64,000 nucleotides of DNA, from the NCBI RefSeq assembly GCF_900187015.1, contig NZ_LT906479.1, positions 3,720,001-3,784,000 of the forward strand, in the 5' to 3' direction. The notes under the pieces were generated by a model that was given only the letters and a program-made list of their open reading frames with translations, did not search any database and was not told where the DNA came from. Positions 17,846-28,060 of this stretch are shown one piece after another. The DNA comes from Serratia ficaria. GTDB lineage: Bacteria; Pseudomonadota; Gammaproteobacteria; Enterobacterales; Enterobacteriaceae. Every line of letters starts with the position of its first letter. Position 1 is the first letter of the stretch. Made by a program: the position numbers and the translations under genes.

Positions 17846-19848
17846 GGCAGCGGGAACCAGGCTGAGGACAACACCGGGCGTACGGCATCCAGCTTCGGCC
17901 GATCGTCGAGGAAATTGTCAGGGTAATAACCGAAGCTCTGCGCGCCATTGCGCTGCAGGCGACGCATCCATTCGGCCAGCTGTCGGCCGTCGTCCAGGCT
18001 GTTCTGGCGGCCACGGCGCCAGTCGACGGCCTGCAGTTCAAACACCGTTTTGTCGAGCGCGCCGGGGTAAGCCGCTACGCCGCCGACCAACCGATCCAGC
18101 CAGCGCGCGCTCTCGTCCTGCGGCACGTTCTCCATCAGCGGCATCGCCATCGGTGCGACCCAATCGTAGGCCTGCAGGAAGTCCGTCAGATTCTGGGCAA
18201 ACCAGGCTTCGCTGGCGGGATCGAGGATCGGCATCGCATAAATGTTGCGCGCCGTTTGCACCTGCGGGCCGCGGATTGCCCGCACCCGTTCGGCCAGCGT
18301 TTGGGTAAAGTCGATCAGCGCCCGGCTTTTGAAGCGCGTCCAGCGGGCCAGCATCTGCGGATCCTGGCGTATCGCCTGCACCGAATCGGCGAAGCCGGCG
18401 GCGCGATAAGCGGCCAGCGCGTCGGGGCCGGCGTCCTCGAAGTCGGACAGCAGCGCGTCATCGTGGAACAGGATCCCTTTGAAAGTGGCGTGCGCGGCCA
18501 GATCCTCGTAGATCTGCGCAATGCGCTGGCGCGCCACCGGGTTGAACGGCGACAGCCGGCGATACTGTTTGCCGTCGACGGACAGCGCGCCGCTTTGCGG
18601 ATCGATGCGCTGTACCCGCGGCACCTCCGGCCCCAGTTCAAACGCCAGCACCGGCATCCAGGCATACACCGATACGCCGGCGCGTGAAGACAGCTGCCAG
18701 GACACGCGGTTGAACAGATCGGCCTTCATCGGCAGCCAGCGGTTGGGAAAGTAAAGCTCGCGCACGTTGCCGTCGCCCTTCGGATCGGCGAACGCCTGCA
18801 GGAACACGGTGTTGATGCGCAGATCGTAAATGCGCTGGATCAGCTTATCGAGATTTTTGGCCTGCTGCTGCGGATCCGGATCGTAGAGGTAATCCAGATC
18901 GACATGCGCTACCCGCATGATCTGCCGATTCTGGATCTGAGTCACCTGCTGGGCGAAGCTGGCCAGCGACGGGTTGCCGGCAATCAGCAGACGCGGCACG
19001 TTATCGGGGCGGTTGACGTCGCCCAGGCCGTTTTCCAGCGTCAGCGCCAGGCGATAACCGCGCTGGCGGACGATATCCAGCGCCACGCCGCCGGCCGCGC
19101 CGTAAGGCCATACCCACACCCGCGGTGCCTTGCCGGTGGCGGCGGTGATGCGCCGGGTAATCAGTTCGACGTCCTTGCCGATGCGCCGGCGGTACTCCGC
19201 CTCGCTTTCGTACCGCCCGGCTTTGCCGTCATAGAGGCGGTTGGCCACCGCCGGTTCGGTGTTGCCCTGCGGATTGGCGATGCCGCCGTAATGCGAAGCG
19301 TAGGTATGCGCGCCGATTTCCACCAGCCCGGACGCCGACACTTCGCGCACCTGTTGCCAGGTGAGGAAACGATCGCGCGGCGTCATCAGGCCGCCGAAGT
19401 CGACCGGCTTGTCGGCCGGGGCATCCAGCCAGACGCCCACCGGCGCCAGCACCGCCGGCCAGTTGTAGGCCTTCAGCAAGGGGAAAACCCGGTGATAAAA
19501 GCTGCTGTAGCCGTCGTCGAAAGTTAACAGCACCGCCTTGTCCGGCAGCGCCGGGCCGCCGTTTTGCGCGCGCAGGATCTGATCGACCGACACCGGCCGG
19601 TAGCCGTTCTGCTTCAGCCAGGCGAACTGTTCGTTCAACGCGCTGGTGCGCACCGCCATATAACGCTGGTCCGCCGCGCCGTCTTCCACGTCGTGATAGG
19701 CCAGCACCGCGTAGCCATTGGCCGGCCAGGGCCGGTCGGCGGCGGCGACGGGGCGCTCCGCCGGCGGCGTGAAGCGCGGCACATCCGCCTGGCTGCAGGC
19801 GTTGGTCAGCAGCGCTGCCAGCATTAAAAGCGAGGATCGAAAAAGCAT
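17842..19848 (-). CDS. pgaB: PgaB, PNAG N-deacetylase / glycoside hydrolase lipoprotein
   Basis: Periplasmic outer-membrane lipoprotein that partly deacetylates PNAG before export. The 668-aa protein has a signal peptide with acceptor Cys18, a NodB deacetylase domain with metal ligands D111/D112 (LTFDDGY) and H181/H186 (GAHTYASH), and a C-terminal glycoside-hydrolase-like domain (about 310-660) with [13 protein letters not shown]. It is intact and similar to E. coli PgaB throughout. It lies 10 nt downstream of pgaA, so it depends on the same transcript. Confidence 0.95.
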   Translation of the reverse strand: MLFRSSLLMLAALLTNACSQADVPRFTPPAERPVAAADRPWPANGYAVLAYHDVEDGAADQRYMAVRTSALNEQFAWLKQNGYRPVSVDQILRAQNGGPALPDKAVLLTFDDGYSSFYHRVFPLLKAYNWPAVLAPVGVWLDAPADKPVDFGGLMTPRDRFLTWQQVREVSASGLVEIGAHTYASHYGGIANPQGNTEPAVANRLYDGKAGRYESEAEYRRRIGKDVELITRRITAATGKAPRVWVWPYGAAGGVALDIVRQRGYRLALTLENGLGDVNRPDNVPRLLIAGNPSLASFAQQVTQIQNRQIMRVAHVDLDYLYDPDPQQQAKNLDKLIQRIYDLRINTVFLQAFADPKGDGNVRELYFPNRWLPMKADLFNRVSWQLSSRAGVSVYAWMPVLAFELGPEVPRVQRIDPQSGALSVDGKQYRRLSPFNPVARQRIAQIYEDLAAHATFKGILFHDDALLSDFEDAGPDALAAYRAAGFADSVQAIRQDPQMLARWTRFKSRALIDFTQTLAERVRAIRGPQVQTARNIYAMPILDPASEAWFAQNLTDFLQAYDWVAPMAMPLMENVPQDESARWLDRLVGGVAAYPGALDKTVFELQAVDWRRGRQNSLDDGRQLAEWMRRLQRNGAQSFGYYPDNFLDDRPKLDAVRPVLSSAWFPLP

Positions 19849-19858
19849 GGTTATTCCT

Positions 19859-22326
19859 TTAAAAACGATAATTCAGATCAAAAGTCACACTGATGTTTCG
19901 TTCGCGTTTGCCGTCGTAGGGATGCTTCTCAAACTGCAGCATGGCGCCGGCGTCCAGCACCCCGCCCCAGCTGACGCGCTGACCGTACCCCAGCTGGGTG
20001 ATCGGCTTGCGCGCATAGCCCTGCTGCCAATAGCCGCCTGCGCCGGCCTGGATCTGCTGGCTCCACTCGGTCTGATAATGGCGGTACAGGCTGTGATCCA
20101 GCGTCAGCGAAGGCAGCAGCGTGAAATCGCGCTGCGGGTTGTAGTAGGGAGTGTTTTCCCGGCTGTTGCGGCTGCCGGCCAGCGTCAGGTTCATATCCAG
20201 CCGATAGCGGGCGCCGGACAGCAGGCGCTGGCGCCCCTCCACCCCATATTCCAGGCGGTTGTTGCCGTCGCTGAAGCGCGAAGGCGCCACGCTGGCGCGC
20301 AGCTCGCGGCTTTCATTCTGCTGCCAGCGCAGCCACAGGTTGCCGCCGTTGGCGCTGATGCCGTTCGCCATCGCCCGCAGCGGAGTGTCGGCCGACAGCC
20401 GCGCGGCGGAGCCGCCGATGCGCCACTGGTCGTTGAAGTCATGCCAGGAGGAAAGCCGCAGGCCGAGCTGATTGCCGTGGCCGAAATTGCGGTTGGCGAC
20501 CTCCATCTCCGCCCAGTTGCCGCGTGAGCGCCACTCGGCCCCGGCGCCGAGATCGCGGTTGATGCCCTTGCCTTCTTCGAACTGGCCGGTGCTGAAACCC
20601 CAGCCGGTGAACAGCCGCCAGTTCTCGTCAATCGGCGGCGAATAGAGCGCGGCGTGCATGCCGAAGTCATGGCTGCCGCTGATCGGGCCGTCGGAATCGA
20701 TGCCCTGATTGCCGCTGATGCGCAGCTCGGACAGGTGATGAATGCGGCGCTGGCGCTCAAGCTGCTGCGCAGCGGCGCTTTCCGGTGCGCGCCGCATCGC
20801 GTCGTCGGCCAGCATATCCAGCTGCCGCCACTCCTGCAGCTCCTGGGCCGCGTAGCCCTGCTGGATCTCCAGCGGCAGACTGCGCGGCTCCAGCCCCTCC
20901 GCCTGTTTCAATTCCTCTTCCGCACGGCGCGGCCAGCCGCGCGCCAGATAGACGCCGGCCAGCGAAATGCGCAGCCCCTGATTGCCCGGCGCGGTGCGCG
21001 CCAGATGGGTCAGCTGCCGCTCGGCGTCGGCCAGATCGCGCTGATACACCCGCGACTGCGCCAGCAGCGTCTGCCCGGCCAGCCAGTCGTCGTTGTAGGC
21101 CAGGGTCGGCAGTTGGTACAAACGGGTCGCGTAGGGATACTGCCGGCTGACGCGCTGCGCCAGCGCCGCGGCGCTGTCGATGCGTTCATCTTCCGCCTGC
21201 GCGTAGAACAGGTCGGTGGCGTCATCGGCGGTAACGGCCTGCGGGGCCGCCTCGTTCACGCGGCTGAAAATGGCCTGCGCCTTGTCCGGCCGCTGCAGGT
21301 AAAGATAGGCGGACGCGGCCCAGCGCTGCGCTGCGCGTAATCAGGCACCGCCCGCCCTTCCGCCAGCAAGGCTTCATAGCCGCTGACCACCTCCGCCATG
21401 CGATAACGCGCCAACAGCGCGCCCAGCCGATCGATGCGCGCCTGCTGATAATTGGCCTGCGCTTCCGGCAGCGGGCGCCACTGCGCCAGCAGCAGGTCGT
21501 AGCGCGCCAGCGCGCGGTCGGCGACGACGAAGCGCTGCCGTTCGCCGCGGGCGTCGGTAAACGACAGGCGCACCAGCTCGGCGGCCTCGTCCGCCTGCAG
21601 CCGCCGCAGTTGCTCGGGCGGCAACGACAGCCTGACGCCCTCACGCAGGGCGGGCTCGGCCACCCGGTTGGCGGCCAGCAGGGTAACGTAGTATGCGCGG
21701 ATGCCGGCGTCCGACGGCGCCAGCGACCGGGCGCGGCTGGCATGCTCCAACGCCGCCCAGGTACGGCCCCCCGCTTGGTCCACGTAGGCGCGCGTCAAGT
21801 GCCAGGCGGCCGGATCGAGGCTGGACGCCAGCTTGGCCACTTCCGTCTGCGCCTGCGCATCCTGGCCGGCGTCGGCCAGCGTCATCGCATAGCCGCGCCG
21901 CAGCCCGCCGTCGGCCGGGGCCTGCCGCAACGCCGCACGCCACAGGCGCAGCGAAGGCTGCCACTGCTTCTGGTTGCGATAAGCGCGGGCGACCGCCGCC
22001 AGACTGACGGCATCCGGCGGCAGCCCGGCGCCCCCCGCCTGCCACAGGCCGATCACCTCGTCATCGCGCCCGGCCCAGCCGGCCACCTGAATGAAGTCGG
22101 CCCGCTGCTGCGGGTTCAGGCCGGCAGCGGCGCGCCGCTGCGCCAGATACGCCAATACCGGTCCGGTATTTCCCGCCCGCGCCTGACGAATCAATGCGTC
22201 GTAGTGTTCATCCGCCACGGCGCCGAGCGGCAGGCTCAAACCAACGAATAACAATGACGCGGACGCGGCATGTTTAATGGGGCGGCGCTCACCCGGTCGG
22301 CGCAAGCGGGGGTTAACTTTAGACAC
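19859..22326 (-). pseudogene. pgaA: PgaA, outer-membrane PNAG porin with TPR domain: frameshifted
   Basis: Two frames together make one PgaA homologue. From GTG 22326 (AAAGGA 8 nt upstream) the first encodes the signal peptide and TPR-rich periplasmic part. The second, ending at 19859, encodes the last TPRs and the 16-strand beta barrel, ending in ...LNYRF. The break is at a tandem CGCTG CGCTG (21324-21333, plus strand). Removing one 5-bp unit restores VPDYAQRWAASAYL, which aligns without gaps to IPPWGQYWVASAYL of E. coli PgaA as I recall it. As written, translation leaves the frame near residue 330 and the barrel is lost, so PNAG export should fail. Sequencing error or slippage variation is possible. 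Confidence 0.88.
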
Positions 22327-22895
22327 GAAGTATTCCTTTAATCCTGATACTGCTTCCCTGCCGTAATAACGAGGATGCAAGCGGGCGCCCGACAAATCGG
22401 TGCGATCCGTCGGTTAATAGCCATGGCGTAATGAATATTCTTAAGTAATATTCTCAAGCAAAAGAAAACGCTATCTCTTAAACAGACTATTTATAAACAT
22501 GATCAATAACACCCGAATTAAAGTGATATCTGCTGAAACCCTGAATTTCACATGAGTTAAAAAGTGAAATTTAAAACAACAAAATAAACAATATCAATGA
22601 GTTGATTACTTTTTATTGATAATATTCCGAACGATATCGGCAAAGTGAAATCGTATGAAAATATCGAGTGATATTTGATTTTGATTATCATTCCCACAGA
22701 GGAAATAAAAAAACGCAACAAACAGAATAACAACCGGTCATTTCCATGCCGGGGATTAAGAATATTGCCAACGATAAAAAAATGGGGCGAATCTATAATC
22801 CTCCGTTTTGAAAATAAAATCGATATGCCCGCGCTGGCTATCTGCAGGCCAAGCGGTCACAATACCGCATCATTCACCCCCCCTCAGGAATCACC
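22327..22895. other. AT-rich pga upstream region
   Basis: About 570 bp, of which 22420-22830 is strikingly AT-rich against the GC-rich surroundings. It carries the pga promoter and long leader on the minus strand and the hicB promoter on the plus strand. A Fur-like box occurs at 22677-22695. An open frame at 22675-23037 is not credible as a gene. The composition suggests H-NS-type silencing; this is inference. Confidence 0.6.
22677..22695. promoter_or_regulatory. Fur-like box
   Basis: GATTTTGATTATCATTCCC matches 14 of 19 positions of GATAATGATAATCATTATC. It stands alone, about 350 bp from pgaA and 200 bp from hicB, so its role is doubtful. Confidence 0.35.
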
Positions 22896-23336
22896 ATGCC
22901 TTGCCATTACCCCGCTCACTACGCCTTTGACCACGACAGCGACGCCTGGCAGATTGGCTTTCGCGATTTTCCTGAACAGCGGGCGGCCTGCTATAAGCGC
23001 GAAGACGTCGAGCTGGAGGCGCAGGAAAGCCTGCTGAACGCCATCGCCGCCGCCATGGACGAAGGGCTGGCGATCCCCGCCCCCTCTCCGCTGCAGGCGG
23101 AAGAGCTGGCGATCCACCTGCCGGTGTTGGTGGCGCTAAAGCGCGAGCTGCATAACATTATGCTGGCCAAAACCGTCGCCAAAGCGGATTTGGCGCGCAG
23201 GCTGGGCTTTAACGGCGCCCAAATGGATCGCTTGCTGGACGTCGGCTACGCCTCGAAGGTCGAAGCGCTGGAGCAGGCGCTGTACCTGTTGGGCTACGAG
23301 GTGCGGGCCGCAGTGGCGGAAATTCCTCAGCGGTAG
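22896..23336 (+). CDS. hicB: HicB-like antitoxin (orphan)
   Basis: The 146-aa protein has an N-terminal HicB fold (residues about 5-60: FRDFPEQRAACYKREDVE, then LNAIAAAMDEGLAIPAPS) and a C-terminal HTH (about 85-135: LAKTVAKADLARRLGFNGAQMDRLLD is quoted only by ends, LAKTVAKAD and QMDRLLD). HicB normally neutralises and represses the HicA mRNase. No HicA-sized frame with its GSH motif lies on either side. It may be a solitary regulator or a toxin-loss remnant. Confidence 0.8.
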   Translation: MPCHYPAHYAFDHDSDAWQIGFRDFPEQRAACYKREDVELEAQESLLNAIAAAMDEGLAIPAPSPLQAEELAIHLPVLVALKRELHNIMLAKTVAKADLARRLGFNGAQMDRLLDVGYASKVEALEQALYLLGYEVRAAVAEIPQR

Positions 23337-23426
23337 GAAAAATATTCTCTGCGGGGGCTAAATTTTCTTCATTTTTCGCCGATGTGTGGATTACCCAATC
23401 ACCAAAAGCAACCATGAAGGCTAAAA

Positions 23427-23522
23427 ATGAAGTGGAGTCGCCGTAATATCTGGACCGTTATTCTGCTGTCTTGCCTCGTCTTCTGGGCCATCCTGCTGAC
23501 CGGCCTCAACGCCGTCGCCTGA
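23427..23522 (+). CDS. 31-aa single-helix membrane protein
   Basis: ATG 23427 with AAGG 7 nt upstream encodes 31 residues: a basic start MKWSRRN, one hydrophobic helix (about 8-26, containing LVFWAILLTG) and a short tail ending NAVA. The arrangement resembles YmiA-type small membrane proteins, but this is weak. Two GC-rich hairpins follow (23560-23575 and 23578-23603) without a U tract. Confidence 0.6.
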   Translation: MKWSRRNIWTVILLSCLVFWAILLTGLNAVA

Positions 23523-23892
23523 TCCCGTTTCACAACATCACAGCAAACATAACGATAAAGCCCGCCGCCGCGGGCTGCCCCGGCGGCGCGCCGTGCGCCG
23601 GGGTAAATAAAAATCGTTTAAAAACAGCGACAGGTGATTAAAAAAACGCCAAAAAATGTGATCAAAAACACAGTATTGAAATCACTCTGGCATTGAGAGT
23701 ACATTAGCGCCGATCCTGTCGCGGTTCAGATTTTACCTCACGGACTGTGAAGCGCGACAAGCGGACAACTTGTGGTCGAGGACGTTGTTCTTTCTGCTTG
23801 AAGAACCCGCCGGCTAACCCAGGTTGCCCATAAAATACTCAGCACAACAATCGGGATCATTGCTGGCGAGGACTCCACACGGGAGTTGTTCA
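23523..23892. other. Intergenic region and ypdK leader
   Basis: Two GC hairpins lie at its start. A long, structured stretch from about 23710 runs into ypdK; no gene is seen. The promoter of ypdK is probably near 23640-23710, an AT-rich part, but no hexamers are certain. Confidence 0.5.
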
Positions 23893-23967
23893 GTGAAATA
23901 TTTTTTGATGGGCGTTTCATTCATGCTGGTTGCGTGGATTGGCACCTTCATGCTGATGGTTGCCTGA
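23893..23967 (+). CDS. ypdK: YpdK small membrane protein
   Basis: GTG 23893 with GGGAG 7 nt upstream encodes 24 residues, MKYFLMGVSFMLVAWIGTFM plus four more. This closely resembles E. coli YpdK, a 23-aa membrane protein of unknown function (start MKYFFMGISFMVIVWAGTF as I recall it). In E. coli it also lies beside alaC, which supports the call; the other E. coli neighbour, lpxP, is not here. A terminator follows at 23992. Confidence 0.8.
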   Translation: MKYFLMGVSFMLVAWIGTFMLMVA

Positions 23968-23991
23968 CCTCAGCCTGACCGGGAACACAGA

Positions 23992-24025
23992 CAAGGGGAC
24001 GCAAACGCGTCCCCTTGTTGTTTCT
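23992..24025 (+). terminator. Rho-independent terminator after ypdK
   Basis: Perfect 11-bp stem CAAGGGGACGC/GCGTCCCCTTG with loop AAAC, then TTGTTTCT. Confidence 0.85.
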
Positions 24026-24036
24026 GGCCGCCGGGG

Positions 24037-24561
24037 CTATTTACCCGGCATCATGCGCCGCAGGGTGTCGTCCTTGCGCAAAAAGTGATGATACAGCGCC
24101 GCCAGCGCATGCCCGCCAATGAGAAAGTAGCCGACGTTGGCCAGGGTTTCGTGCGCGGTTTTGATCAGCCGGCGCATCACCGGGTCCGGCGTCACCCATT
24201 GCGGCACCGGCCAGCCCAGCAATACCCAATGTTTCCCGCCATAGGCCAGCGTCAGCGCCCCCAGCGCCGGCAGCGTCAGGAACAGCACGTACAGCAGCCA
24301 GTGAAAAACCCTGGCGCCGAGCTCCTGCCACTCTTCCAAACCCGGCGTGACGGGCGGCGCAGCCTTGACGTGGCGCAGCCCCAGCCGAATGAGCATCAGC
24401 ACAAAGACCGCAACGCCGAAATTGAAGTGCAGGTTTTTCACCGCCGGCACCGCATCGTCCGGAAATTGATCCCTCAGCAGCATTGCCGCATAGGTGAGGA
24501 TCACCATCAGCAGCGTCAGCCAGTGCAAAGCAATTTGCGATCTCGCGTAGCGGTTGCGCAT
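24037..24561 (-). CDS. Cytochrome b561 family protein
   Basis: Di-haem inner-membrane b-type cytochrome, four helices, 174 aa from ATG 24561. The frame is open to 24600, but GGGAAGAG precedes 24561 and the family starts with this segment, RYARSQIALHW. Candidate haem ligands are the histidines of ALHWLT, NLHFNFG, VFHWLL and GGHALAALYHHF. It probably passes electrons from quinol; the partner is unknown. It stands alone on the minus strand. Confidence 0.85.
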   Translation of the reverse strand: MRNRYARSQIALHWLTLLMVILTYAAMLLRDQFPDDAVPAVKNLHFNFGVAVFVLMLIRLGLRHVKAAPPVTPGLEEWQELGARVFHWLLYVLFLTLPALGALTLAYGGKHWVLLGWPVPQWVTPDPVMRRLIKTAHETLANVGYFLIGGHALAALYHHFLRKDDTLRRMMPGK

Positions 24562-24671
24562 CGACTCTTCCCGATAAATAAAAAAAGAGTAGTCGAGCAT
24601 AATGGGGAAATAATGAAGAAAACCTTAGGGCAGACAAAAATAAGGCCGGGACGCCGCCCGACCTGCGGGGA

Positions 24672-25901
24672 TTATTTGCCGGCGCCGGCCTTGCCCGGCT
24701 TGATCAGGCCGTCGGCGCGGAACATCGCCTTGATGCCGCGCACCGCCTGCCGAATGCGATCCTGATTCTCGATCAGCGCGAAACGCACGTGGGTGTCGCC
24801 GTAGTCGCCAAAGCCGATGCCCGGCGAGACGCACACCTTGGCCTCCGCCAGCAGGCGTTTGGCGAACTCCAGTGACCCCAGATGAGCGTATGGCTCGGGA
24901 ATTTTCGCCCACACGTACATCGAGGCTTTCGGGTTTTCGACCATCCAGCCGGCTTCGTGCAGCCCCTTCACCAGCACGTTGCGGCGCTGGCGGTACTGCT
25001 CGGCGATATCGCGCACGCATTGCTGATCGCCTTCCAGCGCGGCGATCGCCGCCACCTGCAGCGGGGTAAAGGTGCCGTAGTCGTGGTAGCTCTTGATGCG
25101 CGCCAGCGCGTTGACCAGCTCCGGGTTGCCGACCATAAAGCCGATGCGCCAGCCGGCCATGTTGTAGCTTTTCGACAGGGTGAAGAACTCTACCGCGATG
25201 TCCTTGGCGCCCGGCACCTGCATGATCGACGGCGCTTTCCAGCCGTCGTAGACGATGTCGGCGTAGGCCAGATCGTGGATCACCAGCACGTTGTACTGCC
25301 TGGCCAACGCCACCACCCGCTCAAAGAAGTCCAGCTCGACGCACTGGGCGGTCGGGTTGGACGGGAAGCCGAGGATCATCATTTTCGGCCGCGGAATGGT
25401 TTCGCGAATGGCGCGTTCCAGTTCGCCGAAGAAATCCACGCCGTCCACCAGCGGCACCGAACGCACCTGGGCGCCGGCGATCACCGCGCCGTAGATGTGG
25501 ATCGGGTAGCTTGGGTTAGGCACCAGCACGGTATCGCCGTGATCGAGGGTCGCCAGCATCAGGTGCGCCAGCCCCTCTTTCGAGCCGATGGTGACGATGG
25601 CCTCGCTTTCCGGATCGATATCCACCTGGTAGCGATCGGCGTACCAGCGCGAGATAGCGCGGCGCAGGCGCGGAATGCCGCGCGAGGTCGAATAGCCATG
25701 GGTATCGTCGCGCTGGGCGACGGTACAGAGTTTTTCCACAATGTGCGGCGGCGTCGGGCCGTCGGGGTTGCCCATGCTGAAATCGATAATATCCTCGCCG
25801 CGACGGCGTGCGGCCATCTTCAGTTCGGCGGTGATGTTGAATACGTAGGGGGGGAGGCGTTCAATACGCGTAAAACGGCGTTGTGGACTGTTATCAGCCA
25901 T
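24672..25901 (-). CDS. alaC: AlaC, glutamate-pyruvate (alanine) aminotransferase
   Basis: PLP-dependent class I/II aminotransferase that makes alanine from pyruvate and glutamate. The 409-aa protein has the PLP lysine K244 in [18 protein letters not shown] for the cofactor phosphate/ring region and an arginine near the end (HVRFALIE) for substrate carboxylate. Length and sequence agree with E. coli AlaC (YfdZ). AGGA lies 5 nt before the ATG. Its closeness to the pyruvate-sensing ypdAB pair is conserved. Confidence 0.93.
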   Translation of the reverse strand: MADNSPQRRFTRIERLPPYVFNITAELKMAARRRGEDIIDFSMGNPDGPTPPHIVEKLCTVAQRDDTHGYSTSRGIPRLRRAISRWYADRYQVDIDPESEAIVTIGSKEGLAHLMLATLDHGDTVLVPNPSYPIHIYGAVIAGAQVRSVPLVDGVDFFGELERAIRETIPRPKMMILGFPSNPTAQCVELDFFERVVALARQYNVLVIHDLAYADIVYDGWKAPSIMQVPGAKDIAVEFFTLSKSYNMAGWRIGFMVGNPELVNALARIKSYHDYGTFTPLQVAAIAALEGDQQCVRDIAEQYRQRRNVLVKGLHEAGWMVENPKASMYVWAKIPEPYAHLGSLEFAKRLLAEAKVCVSPGIGFGDYGDTHVRFALIENQDRIRQAVRGIKAMFRADGLIKPGKAGAGK

Positions 25902-26018
25902 AGGTTCCTCGAGGAGACGTTAGCGCCCGGACCGTCCGAGCGACGCTGACCCGTTTTCAGGTCGAATATCGAACATATCGCAGCGGCGACGGCATTGTCG
26001 ATACCCGCCGCAATATTT

Positions 26019-26558
26019 TTATTTTCCCGCCCGGAACTCCGCCGCCAACAGCCCGAACAGCCAGTCGGCGTGCCACTGCCCCCCCAGGCGGAAATTATCG
26101 CGCAGCGTGCCCTCCAGCTGAAAACCGCAGGATCCCAACAGCCGGCGCGAGGCGATGTTGCCGGCGGTTACGGTGGCGGTCAGCTTGTGGAAGCCGCAGG
26201 CGTTGAAGCCAAAATCCAGCACCGCCCGCAGCGACTCCTTGCCGTAGCCCTTGCCGTGCCCGGACGGCAAAATGCCGTACCCCACCTCCGCCTGTTGGCA
26301 CGGCAGCCACATCGGCCGAAAGCCGGTGATGCCCACCGCCTCCCCGCCGGCCTTTTCACGCATCACCAGGCACAGCCACTGCTCCCCATGCTTATGCCAC
26401 TCCGGCAGGCGCGCCTCAAAGCGCGTGCGGATTTCCTCCTCGCTGCGCGGGTCGGAAATATAACGGATCACCTCGGGATCCTGATTCAGCCTTAAAAACA
26501 ATGGCCAGTCATCACGGGTCATGGACTGCAGGGTCAAACGTTCCGTACTCAGCTTCAT
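26019..26558 (-). CDS. GNAT N-acetyltransferase (RimJ/RimL-like)
   Basis: The 179-aa protein has the acetyltransferase_3 pattern: STERLTLQSM at the start, then acetyl-CoA loop PSGHGKGYGKES (about residues 98-109), and late NIASRRLLGSCGFQLEG. Such proteins acetylate ribosomal proteins, small amines or antibiotics; the substrate here cannot be told. It is a single gene between alaC and ybiU. Confidence 0.85.
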   Translation of the reverse strand: MKLSTERLTLQSMTRDDWPLFLRLNQDPEVIRYISDPRSEEEIRTRFEARLPEWHKHGEQWLCLVMREKAGGEAVGITGFRPMWLPCQQAEVGYGILPSGHGKGYGKESLRAVLDFGFNACGFHKLTATVTAGNIASRRLLGSCGFQLEGTLRDNFRLGGQWHADWLFGLLAAEFRAGK

Positions 26559-26727
26559 GCAAAATCTCCGAAAAACGAAAAAGAGGAACTTACGAATGAA
26601 AGATATCCCTTTATTTTCCTCGATTAAATCCAGATAATCATTAACGATAAAACCACAAAACCATAACGTCTAACCTCGTCCCCTACAACTGCCCGCCGCC
26701 GTGCGAACGCGGCATGAGGAGAACACC

Positions 26728-27972
26728 ATGGCTTCATTACGCATCGACGACATCCCGGCAGCGATTAAAAGCGTCAAACAGCAGCTGCGCCAGGCGTTGC
26801 CCAACTACCGCGAGGTGTTTTTGGCGCTGGAAGACAATATCCGCGGCCAGGTGGAACAGATCCGCCAGGAGCTGGCCGCCGGAGAAAATCCGGTGCCGCA
26901 AATCGACGCCGAAGACATTCTGCAGCAGCGCGTCAGCGAGCGGCAAAAAGCGCTGATCAAACAGCGCGGCGCCTGCGCCATCCGCGGCGTCTTTCCGCGC
27001 GCCAGGGCCGAAGCCTGGAACCGCGAGGTCGGCGATTACCTCGATCGCAATAACTTCGTCGAACGGCTGAAAAACGCCGCCGAAGACAACTACTTCGGCA
27101 AGCTGGCCGCCAGCAAGCCGCAGATCTACGGCATCTACTGGTCCAAACCGCAGGTCGAAGCGCGGCAGGATGCGCGCATGCATGCGGTGCAGGTGTTCCT
27201 CAACAGCCTGTGGGAAACCGAAAGCAACGGCAAACAGCACTTCGACCCGACGCGGGTCGCCACCTATGCCGATCGCACCCGCCGCCGCCCGCCGAACTCG
27301 TCGTCGCTGGGTTTGTCGCCGCACGTCGACAGCGGCACCATCGAGCGCTGGCTGGACGAAAACTTCCGCTACGTTTACCGCCACGTGTTCTCCGGCGACT
27401 GGCAGCGCTACGATCCTTTCGCCGCCGACGGCCGCACCGAGGTGCGCGAGATCGCCTCGCCGGCGGTGTGCTCGATGTTCCGCACCTTCCAGGGCTGGAC
27501 GGCGCTGACGCCGCAGCGCACCAACGCCGGCACGCTCAACCTGGTGCCGGTCGCCAACGCCATGGCCTATGTGCTGCTGCGCGCGCTGCAGGACGACGTC
27601 GCCGACGACGATCTGTGCGGCGCGGCGCCGGGCCGTGCGCTGTCGATCTCGGAAAAATGGCATCCCCTTTTGCTCAGTGGGATTTCCCCTATTCCCGACC
27701 TGGAGCCGGGCGATACGGTGTTCTGGCACTGCGACGTGATCCACGCGGTGGAAAACGAACATAACGGCGAGTTCGACAGCAACGTGATGTACATCGCCGC
27801 CGCGCCGGGCTGCGCGAAGAACGACGCCTATCTGCAGCGCCAGCTGCCGAGCTTTATCGCCGGCAAGACGCCGCCGGATTTCGCCTCCGATGACTTCGAA
27901 GTGGACTTCGTCGGCCGCGCCACGCTCAGCCTGCTGACCCCGCTGGGCAAACGGCAGCTCGGCGTTAACTGA
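26728..27972 (+). CDS. ybiU: YbiU-type DUF1479 protein, putative Fe(II)/2-oxoglutarate oxygenase
   Basis: The 414-aa protein starts at ATG 26728, with AGGAG 6 nt upstream (the frame is open to 26701). It resembles E. coli YbiU along its length. Candidate metal ligands are H and D of LSPHVDSG (about residues 198-205) and a late histidine in [12 protein letters not shown]. The substrate is unknown. A hairpin at 27979 follows the stop. Confidence 0.85.
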   Translation: MASLRIDDIPAAIKSVKQQLRQALPNYREVFLALEDNIRGQVEQIRQELAAGENPVPQIDAEDILQQRVSERQKALIKQRGACAIRGVFPRARAEAWNREVGDYLDRNNFVERLKNAAEDNYFGKLAASKPQIYGIYWSKPQVEARQDARMHAVQVFLNSLWETESNGKQHFDPTRVATYADRTRRRPPNSSSLGLSPHVDSGTIERWLDENFRYVYRHVFSGDWQRYDPFAADGRTEVREIASPAVCSMFRTFQGWTALTPQRTNAGTLNLVPVANAMAYVLLRALQDDVADDDLCGAAPGRALSISEKWHPLLLSGISPIPDLEPGDTVFWHCDVIHAVENEHNGEFDSNVMYIAAAPGCAKNDAYLQRQLPSFIAGKTPPDFASDDFEVDFVGRATLSLLTPLGKRQLGVN

Positions 27973-27978
27973 CCGCCG

Positions 27979-28013
27979 GCCCGTGGCGCGCCCCCGACGC
28001 CACGGGCCTGTTT
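27979..28013 (+). terminator. Probable terminator after ybiU
   Basis: Perfect 10-bp stem GCCCGTGGCG/CGCCACGGGC, then CTGTTT; the U tract is weak. Confidence 0.55.
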
Positions 28014-28060
28014 CGCTGTGATATACTGCCGCCATCTGTCCGCCGCAGCGAGAGCCCGTC

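Noticed and set aside
22675..23037. 120-aa open frame upstream of and overlapping hicB
   Set aside because: Low-complexity AT-rich start, frame clashes with hicB, no ribosome site.
23560..23603. Two GC hairpins after the 31-aa gene as a terminator
   Set aside because: No U tract on either strand; left as structured DNA of unknown use.
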